From Desulfobulbaceae bacterium (lineage in GTDB: Bacteria > Desulfobacterota > Desulfobulbia > Desulfobulbales > Desulfobulbaceae): DNA of 64,000 bases. The first letter of the stretch is position 1, and each line of letters opens with the position of its first letter. The stretch covers positions 62,001 through 126,000 of the forward strand of contig JALSNC010000126.1 of assembly GCA_026987195.1 (NCBI GenBank), in the 5' to 3' direction. The notes below the pieces were generated by a model that was given only the letters and a program-made list of their open reading frames with translations, was not told the origin of the DNA and did not search any database. The position numbers were made by a program, and so were the translations under genes. Below are positions 26,820 through 34,527 of the stretch, one piece after another.

Positions 26820-26880
26820 GATCCCTGTCCCCTGGCCCCTGGCACCTGGCCCCTGGCACCTGCCCCCTGCCCTTCTGGTA
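26820..26880 (+). repeat. degenerate heptamer array F4
   Basis: Period-7 units CCTGTCC, CCTGGCC, CCTGGCA, CCTGGCC, CCTGGCA, CCTGCCC, CCTGCCC in a region without genes. The rest of 26664-27040 shows nothing I can name. Confidence 0.75.
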
Positions 26881-27041
26881 AAGCATGAAACATGCCTTTT
26901 ACGCAAAGAACAATATTTCAGAACATGCCGGTGCTCGGCGCCGGGTCCAGGATCACGCCGGAGGTGGCCATTGACCGCCACATGAAGGTACAAGTGATGC
27001 TCCAGGCTCAAAGCTGAAAAGATGGCTACCTGTCGCCCTCC

Positions 27042-27058
27042 TGTCCAGAAAAAGGACA
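27042..27058. promoter_or_regulatory. Upstream activator palindrome (copy U2)
   Basis: TGTCC-AGAAAAA-GGACA, perfect 5-bp arms, extended by C/G at the flanks. Confidence 0.6.
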
Positions 27059-27083
27059 GCCGGCTGTTCTCCCGGACCGAGAG

Positions 27084-27100
27084 TGTCTGTTTTCTGGACA
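27084..27100. promoter_or_regulatory. Upstream activator palindrome (copy U3)
   Basis: TGTCTGTTTTCTGGACA, the inverse orientation of the TGTCCAGAAAA core with one arm mismatch, 42 bases centre-to-centre from U2. Confidence 0.55.
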
Positions 27101-27164
27101 CCGATGATCAATATCGGCAGAACATCCCAGCCACTGGCTCGTGTCTGCCGCCACCGCTGGCCAT

Positions 27165-27379
27165 GTAAACGCTCACAGGGACCGCACGGAGTCTTCGCTT
27201 ACCTCTTTGCACGGTCGTGCCTGCCCGCACAGGAAGGCTGTCGAAGTCTCCCTGCGGTCGCTTACCTGCGGACAGGCACGCCTGCACAGGTAAGCGTAGA
27301 CTCCGAATCTGCGGCCGCTGAAAGCGCGTACATCATCGTGCTCGGAAAACCGATGGTCAGTCATCCCCTGAGGGGTTAC
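27165..27379 (+). repeat. palindromic element A (copy 2, long form)
   Basis: A hairpin from GTAAACGCTCACAGGGACCG to GCGGCCGCTGAAAGCGCGTAC, plus the tail with GATGG-TCAG-TCATC and GAGGGGTTAC. It separates the U2/U3 palindromes from the sigma-54-like promoter at 27431. Confidence 0.82.
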
Positions 27380-27430
27380 CTGGCCATGGACAGCAGGGAA
27401 AACAGGACGTGCGTCGAATGGCAACCAATC

Positions 27431-27446
27431 TGGCATCAACTGTGCA
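27431..27446 (+). promoter_or_regulatory. Sigma-54-type promoter of the 27499-28898 operon
   Basis: TGGCATC-AACT-GTGCA has the invariant GG and GC at the correct 10-base spacing and three mismatches to TGGCACG-N4-TTGCA. It lies 53 bases before the first start codon. Confidence 0.6.
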
Positions 27447-27498
27447 ACAGGAAGGGAAACAACATCATGTGCCCTTCATCTACCAAGGAGATACATCA

Positions 27499-27768
27499 AT
27501 GATGCACAATGGATTCACACACGGAAGCAACTGGTTTTGCGGTCCCGGCGTCTTCTTCCCCGGACCGCTGGGCTGGATCATCAGCCTGCTCTTCTGGGCC
27601 CTGGTCATCTACCTGGCCTATCGGCTCATCAGGGCCATGGTCGCCGGAAGATCCGGTCCTGACTCCCGGGCCCTTGAAACCCTGCGCCAACGCTATGCAC
27701 GGGGTGAAATCAATGAGGACGAATTCAAACGGATGCAATCCGAACTCTCGCAGGAGGTAAAAGCATGA
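27499..27768 (+). CDS. SHOCT-domain small membrane protein
   Basis: Protein of 89 residues: a membrane segment (GPLGWIISLLFWALVIYLAY, about 22-41), then a C-terminal SHOCT motif (LETLRQRYARGEINEDEF and following residues). AAGGAG lies eight bases before the ATG. SHOCT domains occur as short oligomerisation tails on membrane proteins and have no catalytic role. It is the first gene of a four-gene set ending in a ZraP-like protein, and its stop overlaps the next start (ATGA). Confidence 0.82.
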   Translation: MMHNGFTHGSNWFCGPGVFFPGPLGWIISLLFWALVIYLAYRLIRAMVAGRSGPDSRALETLRQRYARGEINEDEFKRMQSELSQEVKA

Positions 27769-27914
27769 AGCGCCTGACAACGATCCTTCTCCTTCTCCTT
27801 ATGGCGGTGATCCTTTCCGGTTGCGGCCACCACGGCATGCACGGCTGGATGGTCGACGGTCAGCAGGAGAGTATCGGTCATCCGCAGGCAACCGGGACCG
27901 GGACCCCGGCCTGA
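27765..27914 (+). CDS. Tiny predicted lipoprotein (49 aa)
   Basis: A 49-residue reading frame whose ATG overlaps the SHOCT gene stop. It begins MKRLTTILLLLLMAVILSGC, a signal peptide with lipobox LSGC (Cys20), leaving a mature 30-residue His-rich peptide (GHHGMHGWMVDG and following) that could bind metal. Coupling to the upstream gene and a textbook lipobox support it despite its length. Confidence 0.7.
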   Translation: MKRLTTILLLLLMAVILSGCGHHGMHGWMVDGQQESIGHPQATGTGTPA

Positions 27915-27923
27915 GCAAGGACC

Positions 27924-28289
27924 ATGTACTGTGACTGGGGCAGTGGCTGGCATGGCTTCCCCTACTATCATGGCGGGCTGGCTGCACTGGTTGTCCTGAT
28001 CGGTGTGGTCGCTCTTGCAGCCTTTCTTTTCTGTTATACCAGGAGAAAGGCCCGCCCTCAATCACATTGTCCGGCCTGTGGCGGCAGGGTGGAAGAGGTC
28101 TTTCTCCGCTGCCCCTTCTGCGGGACCACGCTCAGGCGCCACTGCAACGGCTGCAACCGGATCATCAAGGCTGATTACCGGTTCTGTCCGTTTTGCCGGA
28201 CCCCCACCGGTGTGGCAGACCAGGAGGCGGCTGAAGATGCCGGGACCGCAACAACTCCGCGCAATCAGCAGGAAAACGTGGTACGTTAA
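27924..28289 (+). CDS. Membrane-anchored double zinc-ribbon protein
   Basis: Protein of 121 residues with one N-terminal membrane helix (LAALVVLIGVVALAAFLFCY) and two zinc ribbons: CPACG...CPFCG (about residues 49-67) and CNGC...CPFC (about 74-91). These rubredoxin-knuckle ribbons usually mediate protein contacts. It starts nine bases after the lipoprotein stop; AAGGA is unusually close to the ATG. The role is unknown. Confidence 0.78.
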   Translation: MYCDWGSGWHGFPYYHGGLAALVVLIGVVALAAFLFCYTRRKARPQSHCPACGGRVEEVFLRCPFCGTTLRRHCNGCNRIIKADYRFCPFCRTPTGVADQEAAEDAGTATTPRNQQENVVR

Positions 28290-28298
28290 GGCTTGAAT

Positions 28299-28345
28299 GA
28301 GTTCACGGCTATCGGCAACCACCTGAAAAGAGCTATACTTTTTCC
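28299..28345 (-). repeat. REP-like repeat E, full-length
   Basis: In inverse orientation it reads AAAAAGTATAGCTCTTTTCA then GGTGGTTGCCGATAGCCGTG, matching the extended consensus. Confidence 0.65.
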
Positions 28346-28436
28346 AAGGCTTCGGCGGAGGACAACAGGGCAACCGGTTGAAAAAAGCAGAGTTGTCCTG
28401 ATTCCGTGAGAAAACAACAGAAAAGGAGGAACAGCC

Positions 28437-28898
28437 ATGAAGATGACAACCGCTCTTGTCGGAACACTGATGAGCATCGGCCTGCTCTTTGGCACGGCCG
28501 CGGCCCAGTCCGGCAATACCGATCACCCGGATACTCCGGCCCACCAGCGTCTGCACACCGATATGATGGGCGGCGACATGGACATGGGCATGATGGGCAT
28601 GGGTATGATGAACACCAGCCGGACGGACTGGCAGTCTGAACAGTGGAACCGTGGCTGCATGGGCATGATGGGTGGTTTCATGATGAGCATCATGTCACCG
28701 GACCAGCAGCAGCAGTTCCTCGATGCCACCAGGGACCTGCGCCGGCAGATGCTGGAACTGCGATTCAACTACCTGGAAACCATGCGCGATCCCAAGGCCA
28801 CCCCGGCCGACCTGGCCAGGATCGAGAGCAAGATGCTTGATGTCCGTAAACAGATGATGACCAAGATGGAGAAGCTGCTGAACAGGAAGATCAACTGA
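28437..28898 (+). CDS. ZraP-like periplasmic metal/stress chaperone
   Basis: Periplasmic protein of 153 residues. It has a signal peptide cleaved near AAAQ-SG, a Met-rich segment (MMGGDMDMGMMGMGMMN) with nearby Cys and His, then a helical LTXXQ-like region (SPDQQQQFLDATRDLRRQM; KMLDVRKQMMTKMEKLL) as in ZraP/Spy/CpxP. ZraP binds zinc and holds unfolded periplasmic proteins under metal stress. AAAGGAGG precedes the ATG. A ZraSR-like two-component system lies 4.3 kb away. Confidence 0.8.
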   Translation: MKMTTALVGTLMSIGLLFGTAAAQSGNTDHPDTPAHQRLHTDMMGGDMDMGMMGMGMMNTSRTDWQSEQWNRGCMGMMGGFMMSIMSPDQQQQFLDATRDLRRQMLELRFNYLETMRDPKATPADLARIESKMLDVRKQMMTKMEKLLNRKIN

Positions 28899-29053
28899 AT
28901 CCCTGGTCCAGATCGCTGCCAGGCCCCAACAGGTACCGTACAGTATCTCCCATACAGCGGACCGGCAGACTCATGCCCGCGCCCCTGGCCACAGTGGGCA
29001 GATCGTGGTGGACGCTCCGCCTGTTATCGCCCTCCACGGCCCAGGGGCAGACT

Positions 29054-29095
29054 CCTGACGTCCGGCCTTTCGGCCTTCTGATTCTCTGATAATTG
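29054..29095 (+). repeat. degenerate heptamer tract F5
   Basis: CTCCTGACGTCC then GGCCTTCTGATTCTCTGATA, just before the start region of the TPR lipoprotein gene. Confidence 0.45.
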
Positions 29096-29111
29096 CGAGA
29101 GGGATCTACCA

Positions 29112-30098
29112 GTGAAACCATCAAGCCTACACTCCCGCCTGCTCCTGGTTGCGGGCATCGTTCTCCTTTCCGGTTGCAGCATGACCGATATCGGCTCCAC
29201 CCTCCGGGGTGACCATTACCTGATGACAGGCGATTACCGGGCCGGAGAGGCAAGTTTCCGGCAGAGTGTCAGGGAGCACCCGGCCAGTGCCGGCAACAAC
29301 TATTACCTGGGCCGTTTCCTGCTCGCGCGGAACAGGCCCAAACAGGCCCTGCCCTGGCTGGAAAAGGCGGTTCGCCTGGATCCGGGGAATGCCGACTACC
29401 ATTTCTGGCTCGGCATGGCCCTTGGCGCAACCGGCAGAGACAAGGCGGAACGAAAGCAGTACAAACAGGCCCTGGCCATTGACCCGAAGCACCTGCAGGC
29501 CCTGATCTACCTGGGCAATGCCGAACTGCGACGCGGCAGATATACAACGGCCCTCACTCTTTACCAGAAGGCGCTCAGGATCTGGCCCGGCAGCCCCACC
29601 GCCCTCTACAACCGGGCCCTGGTCATGAAGGTCCTGGGCCGTACCCCGGAGGAAAAGACGGCCTGGCTGCAGTACCTTGACCGCTATCCATCGGGCTCGC
29701 TGGCCATCCGCGCCACCAGCCACCTGAACAGGCTCGGTGACTTTTCCTACCGTAACCACTACCTCGGCCGCCGGACCGTTACCCTGACCAAGATCTGGTT
29801 CCGGCCCTTCACAGCCGAACTGGACCCCTATTCCTATCCGGCCCTGGACCTGGTGGGCGCCACGGTCTCCAACATGACAAAGGGAACCCTGCAGGTGGTC
29901 GTCTACCAGAAAAACGACCGGGAACTGGCCAGGCAACGGGCGATCAGTGTCAAAAAATACCTGCAGCAGAAGTATCCGGCCCTCAAGGGCGGGAGGATAC
30001 GGATCTCCTGGTTTGACCAGGAGGAAATCTTTACCGCCGATGGCAGGAAACAGAAGTCCGGCGAATCGGTCCGTTTCTTTCTCACCGGCTGGAAATAG
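29112..30098 (+). CDS. TPR lipoprotein paralogous to the anti-sigma C-terminus
   Basis: Lipoprotein of 328 residues starting at GTG, with GAGAGGG upstream and lipobox LLSGC (Cys about 22). Four to five tetratricopeptide repeats cover about residues 35-190 (GNNYYLGRFLLARNRPKQAL; PKHLQALIYLGNAELRRGRY). The C-terminal part (LNRLGDFSYR to RISWFDQEEIF) is clearly related to that of the anti-sigma-like protein at 30932, including LGDFSYR and the ISxSWF-like strand. It may act as the outer sensor arm of that system. Confidence 0.8.
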   Translation: MKPSSLHSRLLLVAGIVLLSGCSMTDIGSTLRGDHYLMTGDYRAGEASFRQSVREHPASAGNNYYLGRFLLARNRPKQALPWLEKAVRLDPGNADYHFWLGMALGATGRDKAERKQYKQALAIDPKHLQALIYLGNAELRRGRYTTALTLYQKALRIWPGSPTALYNRALVMKVLGRTPEEKTAWLQYLDRYPSGSLAIRATSHLNRLGDFSYRNHYLGRRTVTLTKIWFRPFTAELDPYSYPALDLVGATVSNMTKGTLQVVVYQKNDRELARQRAISVKKYLQQKYPALKGGRIRISWFDQEEIFTADGRKQKSGESVRFFLTGWK

Positions 30099-30314
30099 CC
30101 TACCCTGCCACCCGCCATCCCCGGGTCTCCTGCCGGAGCCCGGGGGCACTTCCCGCCATGCCGCCCATTGCCCTGTCCGCTGCACCGCAATCTGTTTTTT
30201 TCTTCCACGGTGTGACCTGCGGCCTCCACCGTCGTATATCAAGGTAAAGAGGCAAGGGTCAAAAACCGGCTTCCTGCCACCTGTGACGGCAACCACAAAG
30301 GACAACAGGACATC

Positions 30315-30866
30315 ATGGAGCAGAGCGACGAAGTGCTTGTCAGCCGCGTACAGGAAGGGAGCAGCGAGAGTTTCGCCCCCCTGGTGCAACGCTACCAGCG
30401 TCCTGTCTTCAATCTCATGTACCGTTACACCCGCTCGGAGCAGGAAGCGGCCGACCTGACCCAGGAGGTTTTTCTCCGGGCCTATGAGAAACTGGCCAGC
30501 TACCGGCCCGGCCGCAGTTTTTTCTCCTGGCTCTTTGCCCTGGCCAGTAACAGGGCCAGAGACTGGCACCGGAAAAACGGCAGAAAAATCCGGCATGAGC
30601 AGTCACTGCGCCTTGCAGGACAGGAACCTGGCCCTGTCTCCGGCCAGGAGAAACGGTTGGAGGAAAAAGAGCAACTGGAACTGGTGGAGGCCCTGTTGCA
30701 GAGGCTGCCGGCCCGGACCAGGGAGATCCTTATCCTCCGCTACCGGCACGAACGATCGATCAGGGAAATCGCCACCATCTTCGCCTGCTCGCAGAGTGCG
30801 GTTAAGATGCGCATCTCCAGGGGGCTGCGGGAACTGCAGGACATGATGGCAAACAAGGAAACATAG
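30315..30866 (+). CDS. ECF-type RNA polymerase sigma factor
   Basis: Sigma factor of 183 residues with only regions 2 and 4. Region 2 reads FNLMYRYTRSEQEAADLTQE through SFFSWLFALASNRARDWHR. Region 4 reads RTREILILRYRHERSIREIA and CSQSAVKMRISRGLREL. Such factors redirect RNA polymerase to stress promoters and are held inactive by an adjacent membrane anti-sigma, here the next gene 65 bases downstream. The target promoters were not identified. Confidence 0.92.
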   Translation: MEQSDEVLVSRVQEGSSESFAPLVQRYQRPVFNLMYRYTRSEQEAADLTQEVFLRAYEKLASYRPGRSFFSWLFALASNRARDWHRKNGRKIRHEQSLRLAGQEPGPVSGQEKRLEEKEQLELVEALLQRLPARTREILILRYRHERSIREIATIFACSQSAVKMRISRGLRELQDMMANKET

Positions 30867-30931
30867 AGCGGCGGTGTGCATGGCCCACGCCACCAATGGA
30901 CGCCGGCCGCCAGCAGAAGGCAGAATGCAGC

Positions 30932-32053
30932 ATGAAAAAGGACGAGCTGATCAACATCCTGAAACATCTCCCGGAACGTGAACCGCCGCCGGACCTGCAC
31001 GGCCGGATAATGCAGGCCGTGCGCAGGGAGGTTCCCGGGGGCCGGCGCAGACTGCGGGACCTCTTTGCCGGGCCGTTGACCATCAGGTTTCAACCCCTGC
31101 ACCTGGCACTGACCGGGCTGGCCTGTGCCCTGTTCTTCGTTCTCGGCATGCTGGCCGGCAGGACATCACTGTTCCAGGCCGTCCCGGCAGATCCCCTGCC
31201 CACCATGGTTTCCGATGAGCGGGCCAACTATTTCATCGGCCGGGGTCTGCTGGCCGCCGGTGAGCCGGAGCAGGCTGCCAGGTACCTGTCACGGGCCGCC
31301 CTCCTGGCTCCGGACGCCACAGACTACGAATTCTGGCAGGGTGTGGCCTATGGGCTTGCCGGCCAGGAGGAGCGGGAACGAGACACCTACCGGCAGCTCA
31401 TCAGCGTCCGGCCTGATTACCTGCCGGCCCTGATCAACCTGGGGCACAACCTGCTGCAGAGCGGCGATCTCGACAATGCCCTGGCCATGTACGACAAGGT
31501 CCTGCGTATCGACCCGCACAACAGGGAGGCACTCTACAACCGGGGCCTGGTCTTCCATCTGCAGGGAAACCGCAGTGCCGAAGCTGCTGCCTGGAAGACC
31601 TTTCTCTCCTCCTACCGGAGCGGCCGCTGGGCCTTCAGGGCCCTGCGGCATCTCAATAACCTGGGGGATTTTTCCTACCGCGGCGCCCTGATAGGGCCCC
31701 GGCGGATCATCTTCAACCAGGCAGCTCTCCTGGGTGACGACGAACAGGCCCGGCAGCAGGAGGTACGTCTGCTGGCAGACGAGATCGGCAGGACCCCGGC
31801 CGGTCCCCTCAACCTTGTCCTTTTCCGGGCAGGAGATACGAAGCTGGCAAAACAACAGGTTCTTCACCTGCAGACACTCTTCCGGAACATGCTGACACAG
31901 GGACGGCAGCGAAAGATCAGCGTCTCCTGGTTCGGCCAGGCCGAAAGCGTACGCTCGGCATCGGGCACACAGTTTGAACTGCGGAACGGGCTGCTGCTCT
32001 TCAGCCCACCAGCCATCAGTATGAACACCAATACCCTGGAGGAAAAGATATGA
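30932..32053 (+). CDS. Membrane anti-sigma factor with periplasmic TPR domain
   Basis: Protein of 373 residues. The cytoplasmic N-terminus of about 50 residues (KKDELINILKHLPEREPPPD) is followed by one membrane helix (LALTGLACALFFVLGMLAG, about 55-73) and periplasmic TPRs (RANYFIGRGLLAAGEPEQAA; YLPALINLGHNLLQSGDLDN). The C-terminal domain is shared with the 29112 lipoprotein. The N-terminus lacks the HxxxCxxC zinc motif. The anti-sigma role is inferred from gene order and topology. Its stop overlaps the next gene (ATGA). Confidence 0.78.
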   Translation: MKKDELINILKHLPEREPPPDLHGRIMQAVRREVPGGRRRLRDLFAGPLTIRFQPLHLALTGLACALFFVLGMLAGRTSLFQAVPADPLPTMVSDERANYFIGRGLLAAGEPEQAARYLSRAALLAPDATDYEFWQGVAYGLAGQEERERDTYRQLISVRPDYLPALINLGHNLLQSGDLDNALAMYDKVLRIDPHNREALYNRGLVFHLQGNRSAEAAAWKTFLSSYRSGRWAFRALRHLNNLGDFSYRGALIGPRRIIFNQAALLGDDEQARQQEVRLLADEIGRTPAGPLNLVLFRAGDTKLAKQQVLHLQTLFRNMLTQGRQRKISVSWFGQAESVRSASGTQFELRNGLLLFSPPAISMNTNTLEEKI

Positions 32054-33021
32054 AAACGAGACAATATGCGCGACAACTGGCCCTGGCCGCCCTGGCCGGA
32101 AGCTTTGCCCTCACACCGGCCCTGGCCGCCACGCCCGGAGATCCGGTGACCGAAACACCGGCCTTTTCCAACCCGGTTCAGGCGCAGCGGGCGGCCCGCC
32201 TGGCGGAGCAGGCGGCACTGCAGACAAGCACCGCCCTGCAGTCCTCCCTGCGTCAGGTGAATGCTGCCGAACAACGGATGGAACAGGCCCTGGCCACGCG
32301 GAACCAGACCGAGATCATGGCTGCGCGGAATGCCCTGGAACAGGCGCAGCAGCAGTATGCCCGGAACCTGTCCGGGATGACCGGGGTCATGACCGGTGAT
32401 ATTGAGAGGATGCGGGAAAACGGCATGGGCTGGGGCGAGATCGCTGCTGAACTGGGTGTGCATCCGGGCGAGGTCGGCATGGGCCACGATCGTGGTGACC
32501 GGGGCCGCAACCGGGGCATGGCGCCGCACAGCAGTGGCACGGCCCGGGGCAGACATCCGGGCATAGATCCGGATGAGATGGCCGAGGCCACGGCCCGCGA
32601 CATGGAAAGCGGCTGGTCCGGCAGCGGCCACGGCATGGCCTCTGGAGTCCATGGCGCCGGAGTTGGCATGCCCACCAAGATGGGAAACAATATGGCCGGA
32701 GAAGGCCATGGCGGCGCCATGGGCGGCGCTGTCGGCATGGGAGGCCGGGGTGAAGGACACGGTGGCGGGCCTTCGGGCGGTGAAGGCGGAGGTCACGGCG
32801 GTCCCGGCGGCTCCGGTGGCCCGGGCGGCTCGTCCGGTGGCAGCGGGCATGGCGGCTCCGGTTCTGCCGGCGGCAGTGCCGGTGGCGGCCATGGTGGAGG
32901 TGCCGGTGGCGGCATGGGTGATGGCGGCTCGGGCGGCCACGGTGGAGGTGCCGGCGGCGGCATGGGCGACGGCGGATCAGGCGGCGGTCACGGTGGCGGT
33001 GGCGGTGGCGGCCGACACTGA
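32050..33021 (+). CDS. Secreted Gly/His-rich repetitive protein
   Basis: Protein of 323 residues: signal peptide (QLALAALAGSFALTPALA-AT), a helical region to about residue 115, then a long low-complexity half rich in Gly, His and Met. It contains two tandem copies of GGHGGGAGGGMGDGGSGG near residues 279-315, with matching 48-base DNA repeats. The composition suggests a flexible, possibly metal-binding extracellular polymer. It is translationally coupled to the anti-sigma gene, so it is a likely output or ligand of that system. No known family recognised. Confidence 0.78.
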   Translation: MKTRQYARQLALAALAGSFALTPALAATPGDPVTETPAFSNPVQAQRAARLAEQAALQTSTALQSSLRQVNAAEQRMEQALATRNQTEIMAARNALEQAQQQYARNLSGMTGVMTGDIERMRENGMGWGEIAAELGVHPGEVGMGHDRGDRGRNRGMAPHSSGTARGRHPGIDPDEMAEATARDMESGWSGSGHGMASGVHGAGVGMPTKMGNNMAGEGHGGAMGGAVGMGGRGEGHGGGPSGGEGGGHGGPGGSGGPGGSSGGSGHGGSGSAGGSAGGGHGGGAGGGMGDGGSGGHGGGAGGGMGDGGSGGGHGGGGGGGRH

Positions 33022-33048
33022 TGCCCTCCATACCGGGTGCATGGGCGT

Positions 33049-33082
33049 CAGGCCCGCAGGCCCACCACTGCCTGCGGGCCTG
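33049..33082. terminator. Strong hairpin between convergent operons
   Basis: CAGGCCCGCAGG pairs perfectly with CCTGCGGGCCTG over a 10-base loop. No T-tract follows, so termination is plausible but not certain. Confidence 0.5.
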
Positions 33083-33125
33083 CTATCAGGACCTCATGGC
33101 CGCATTCCTGCCTTAACAACAGATA

Positions 33126-33174
33126 AACGTTCGTCAAAGTTCAGCAGCACGCCACGCCGCGGGCGGCGCGACTC
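33126..33174 (+). repeat. partial palindromic element C
   Basis: AGATAAACGTTCGTCAAAG then TTCAGCAGCACGCCACGCCG: left-arm fragment of element C. Confidence 0.45.
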
Positions 33175-34527
33175 TCAGAGCCCATATTCACGGATCTTGT
33201 TGAGCAGGGTCTGCCGGGCAATGCCGAGCAGTTTTGCGGTCTTGGACCTGTTACCGCCGGTCTGCTCCAGGGTGGCGCGGATGGCCTCGCGCTCCACGTC
33301 TTTCAGGGTCAGGCCGGCGGCAGGCCGGGCAGGGTCAGCGGCTGACCGGACAAAGTCCTCGGGCACCATCTGCGGCGGCAGCTCGCGGGGCGTGATCTGC
33401 TCACCCAGGCAGAGGATCACCGCCCGCTCGATGGAGTTCTCCAGCTCCCTGATATTGCCCGGCCAGGCATACCTGGCCAGAAGCATCAGGGCCTGCGGAT
33501 GAAACCCCTTGATATCCTTGCGGTTCTTTTCTGAATAGCGCTTGAGGAAAAAATCTGCCAGCAGGGGAATATCCTCGCTGCGCTCCCGCAGTGGCGGCAG
33601 CTCCACGGGCACGACACTGAGCCGGAAAAAGAGATCCTGCCTGAAGGTACCCTCTGCCACCATCTTTTCCAGGTCGCGGTGGGTGGCGGCGATGAGACGC
33701 ACATCCACCTTCACGGTGTCGCTGCCGCCGAGCCGTTCCAGCTCTCCCTCCTGAAGGACGCGCAGGATCTTGGCCTGGGTCTGCACGGACATGTCACCGA
33801 TCTCGTCCAGAAAGAGCGTGCCATGGCTTGCGAGCTCGAAACGGCCCTTGCGCTGCCGGTCCGCGCCGGTGAAGGAACCCTTCTCATGGCCGAACAGCTC
33901 ACTCTCCAGAAGATTCTCGTGCAGGGCGGCGCAGTTGACCTTGATGAACGGTCCTGAACTGCGATTGCTGTTGTGATGGATGGCATTGGCGATCAGCTCC
34001 TTGCCCGTGCCCGATTCACCGGTGACAAGCACCGTGGCATCACTGGGCGCCACCAGGGAAAGGGTTTCAAAGACCTTCTGCATGGCCGCGCTGCGGCCGA
34101 TGATGTTGCCGAAATCAAACTGCTCCCCCAGCCGCTGCCTGAGGGCCGCGTTCTCCTCCCGCAGGGCCTCCACGTCCAGGGTTCGTTCAATGGTCAGTTT
34201 GAGGGCGTCGATGTCCACCGGCTTGGTGACATAGTCCGCCGCGCCGTGCTTCATGGCCTCCACCGCGCTTTCCACCGAGGAAAAGGCGGTGATCACGATC
34301 ACCGGTTCCACCCTGCCATGCTCCTTGAGCATCTCCAGGGTCTCGATGCCGCCCATGCGCCGCATCTTCAGATCCAGCAGGATCAGGTCCACCCGGTGTT
34401 CCGTCAGGGCCTCCAGGACCTGGTCGCCGTCCTCCACCTCCACGGTCTCATATCCGGCACCCTGCAGGTTCACCCTGAGCATGGTGCGGTGTGCCCGGTC
34501 ATCATCGACCAGAAGTATGGTTGTCAT
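33175..34527 (-). CDS. zraR: Sigma-54-dependent response regulator (ZraR/AtoC-like)
   Basis: Response regulator of 450 residues with receiver (VDDDRAHRTM; phosphoacceptor region DLILLDLKMRRM), AAA+ and Fis-type DNA-binding domains. Walker A is GESGTGKE. The sigma-54 contact loop reads GSFTGA instead of the usual GAFTGA. Walker B is GTLFLDEIGD. The HTH is GGNRSKTAKLLGIARQTLLNKI. It starts 26 bases inside the end of the kinase gene. The palindromes at 20450, 27042, 27084 and 36778 are candidate binding sites. The zra name marks similarity of arrangement, not proven orthology. Confidence 0.88.
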   Translation of the reverse strand: MTTILLVDDDRAHRTMLRVNLQGAGYETVEVEDGDQVLEALTEHRVDLILLDLKMRRMGGIETLEMLKEHGRVEPVIVITAFSSVESAVEAMKHGAADYVTKPVDIDALKLTIERTLDVEALREENAALRQRLGEQFDFGNIIGRSAAMQKVFETLSLVAPSDATVLVTGESGTGKELIANAIHHNSNRSSGPFIKVNCAALHENLLESELFGHEKGSFTGADRQRKGRFELASHGTLFLDEIGDMSVQTQAKILRVLQEGELERLGGSDTVKVDVRLIAATHRDLEKMVAEGTFRQDLFFRLSVVPVELPPLRERSEDIPLLADFFLKRYSEKNRKDIKGFHPQALMLLARYAWPGNIRELENSIERAVILCLGEQITPRELPPQMVPEDFVRSAADPARPAAGLTLKDVEREAIRATLEQTGGNRSKTAKLLGIARQTLLNKIREYGL

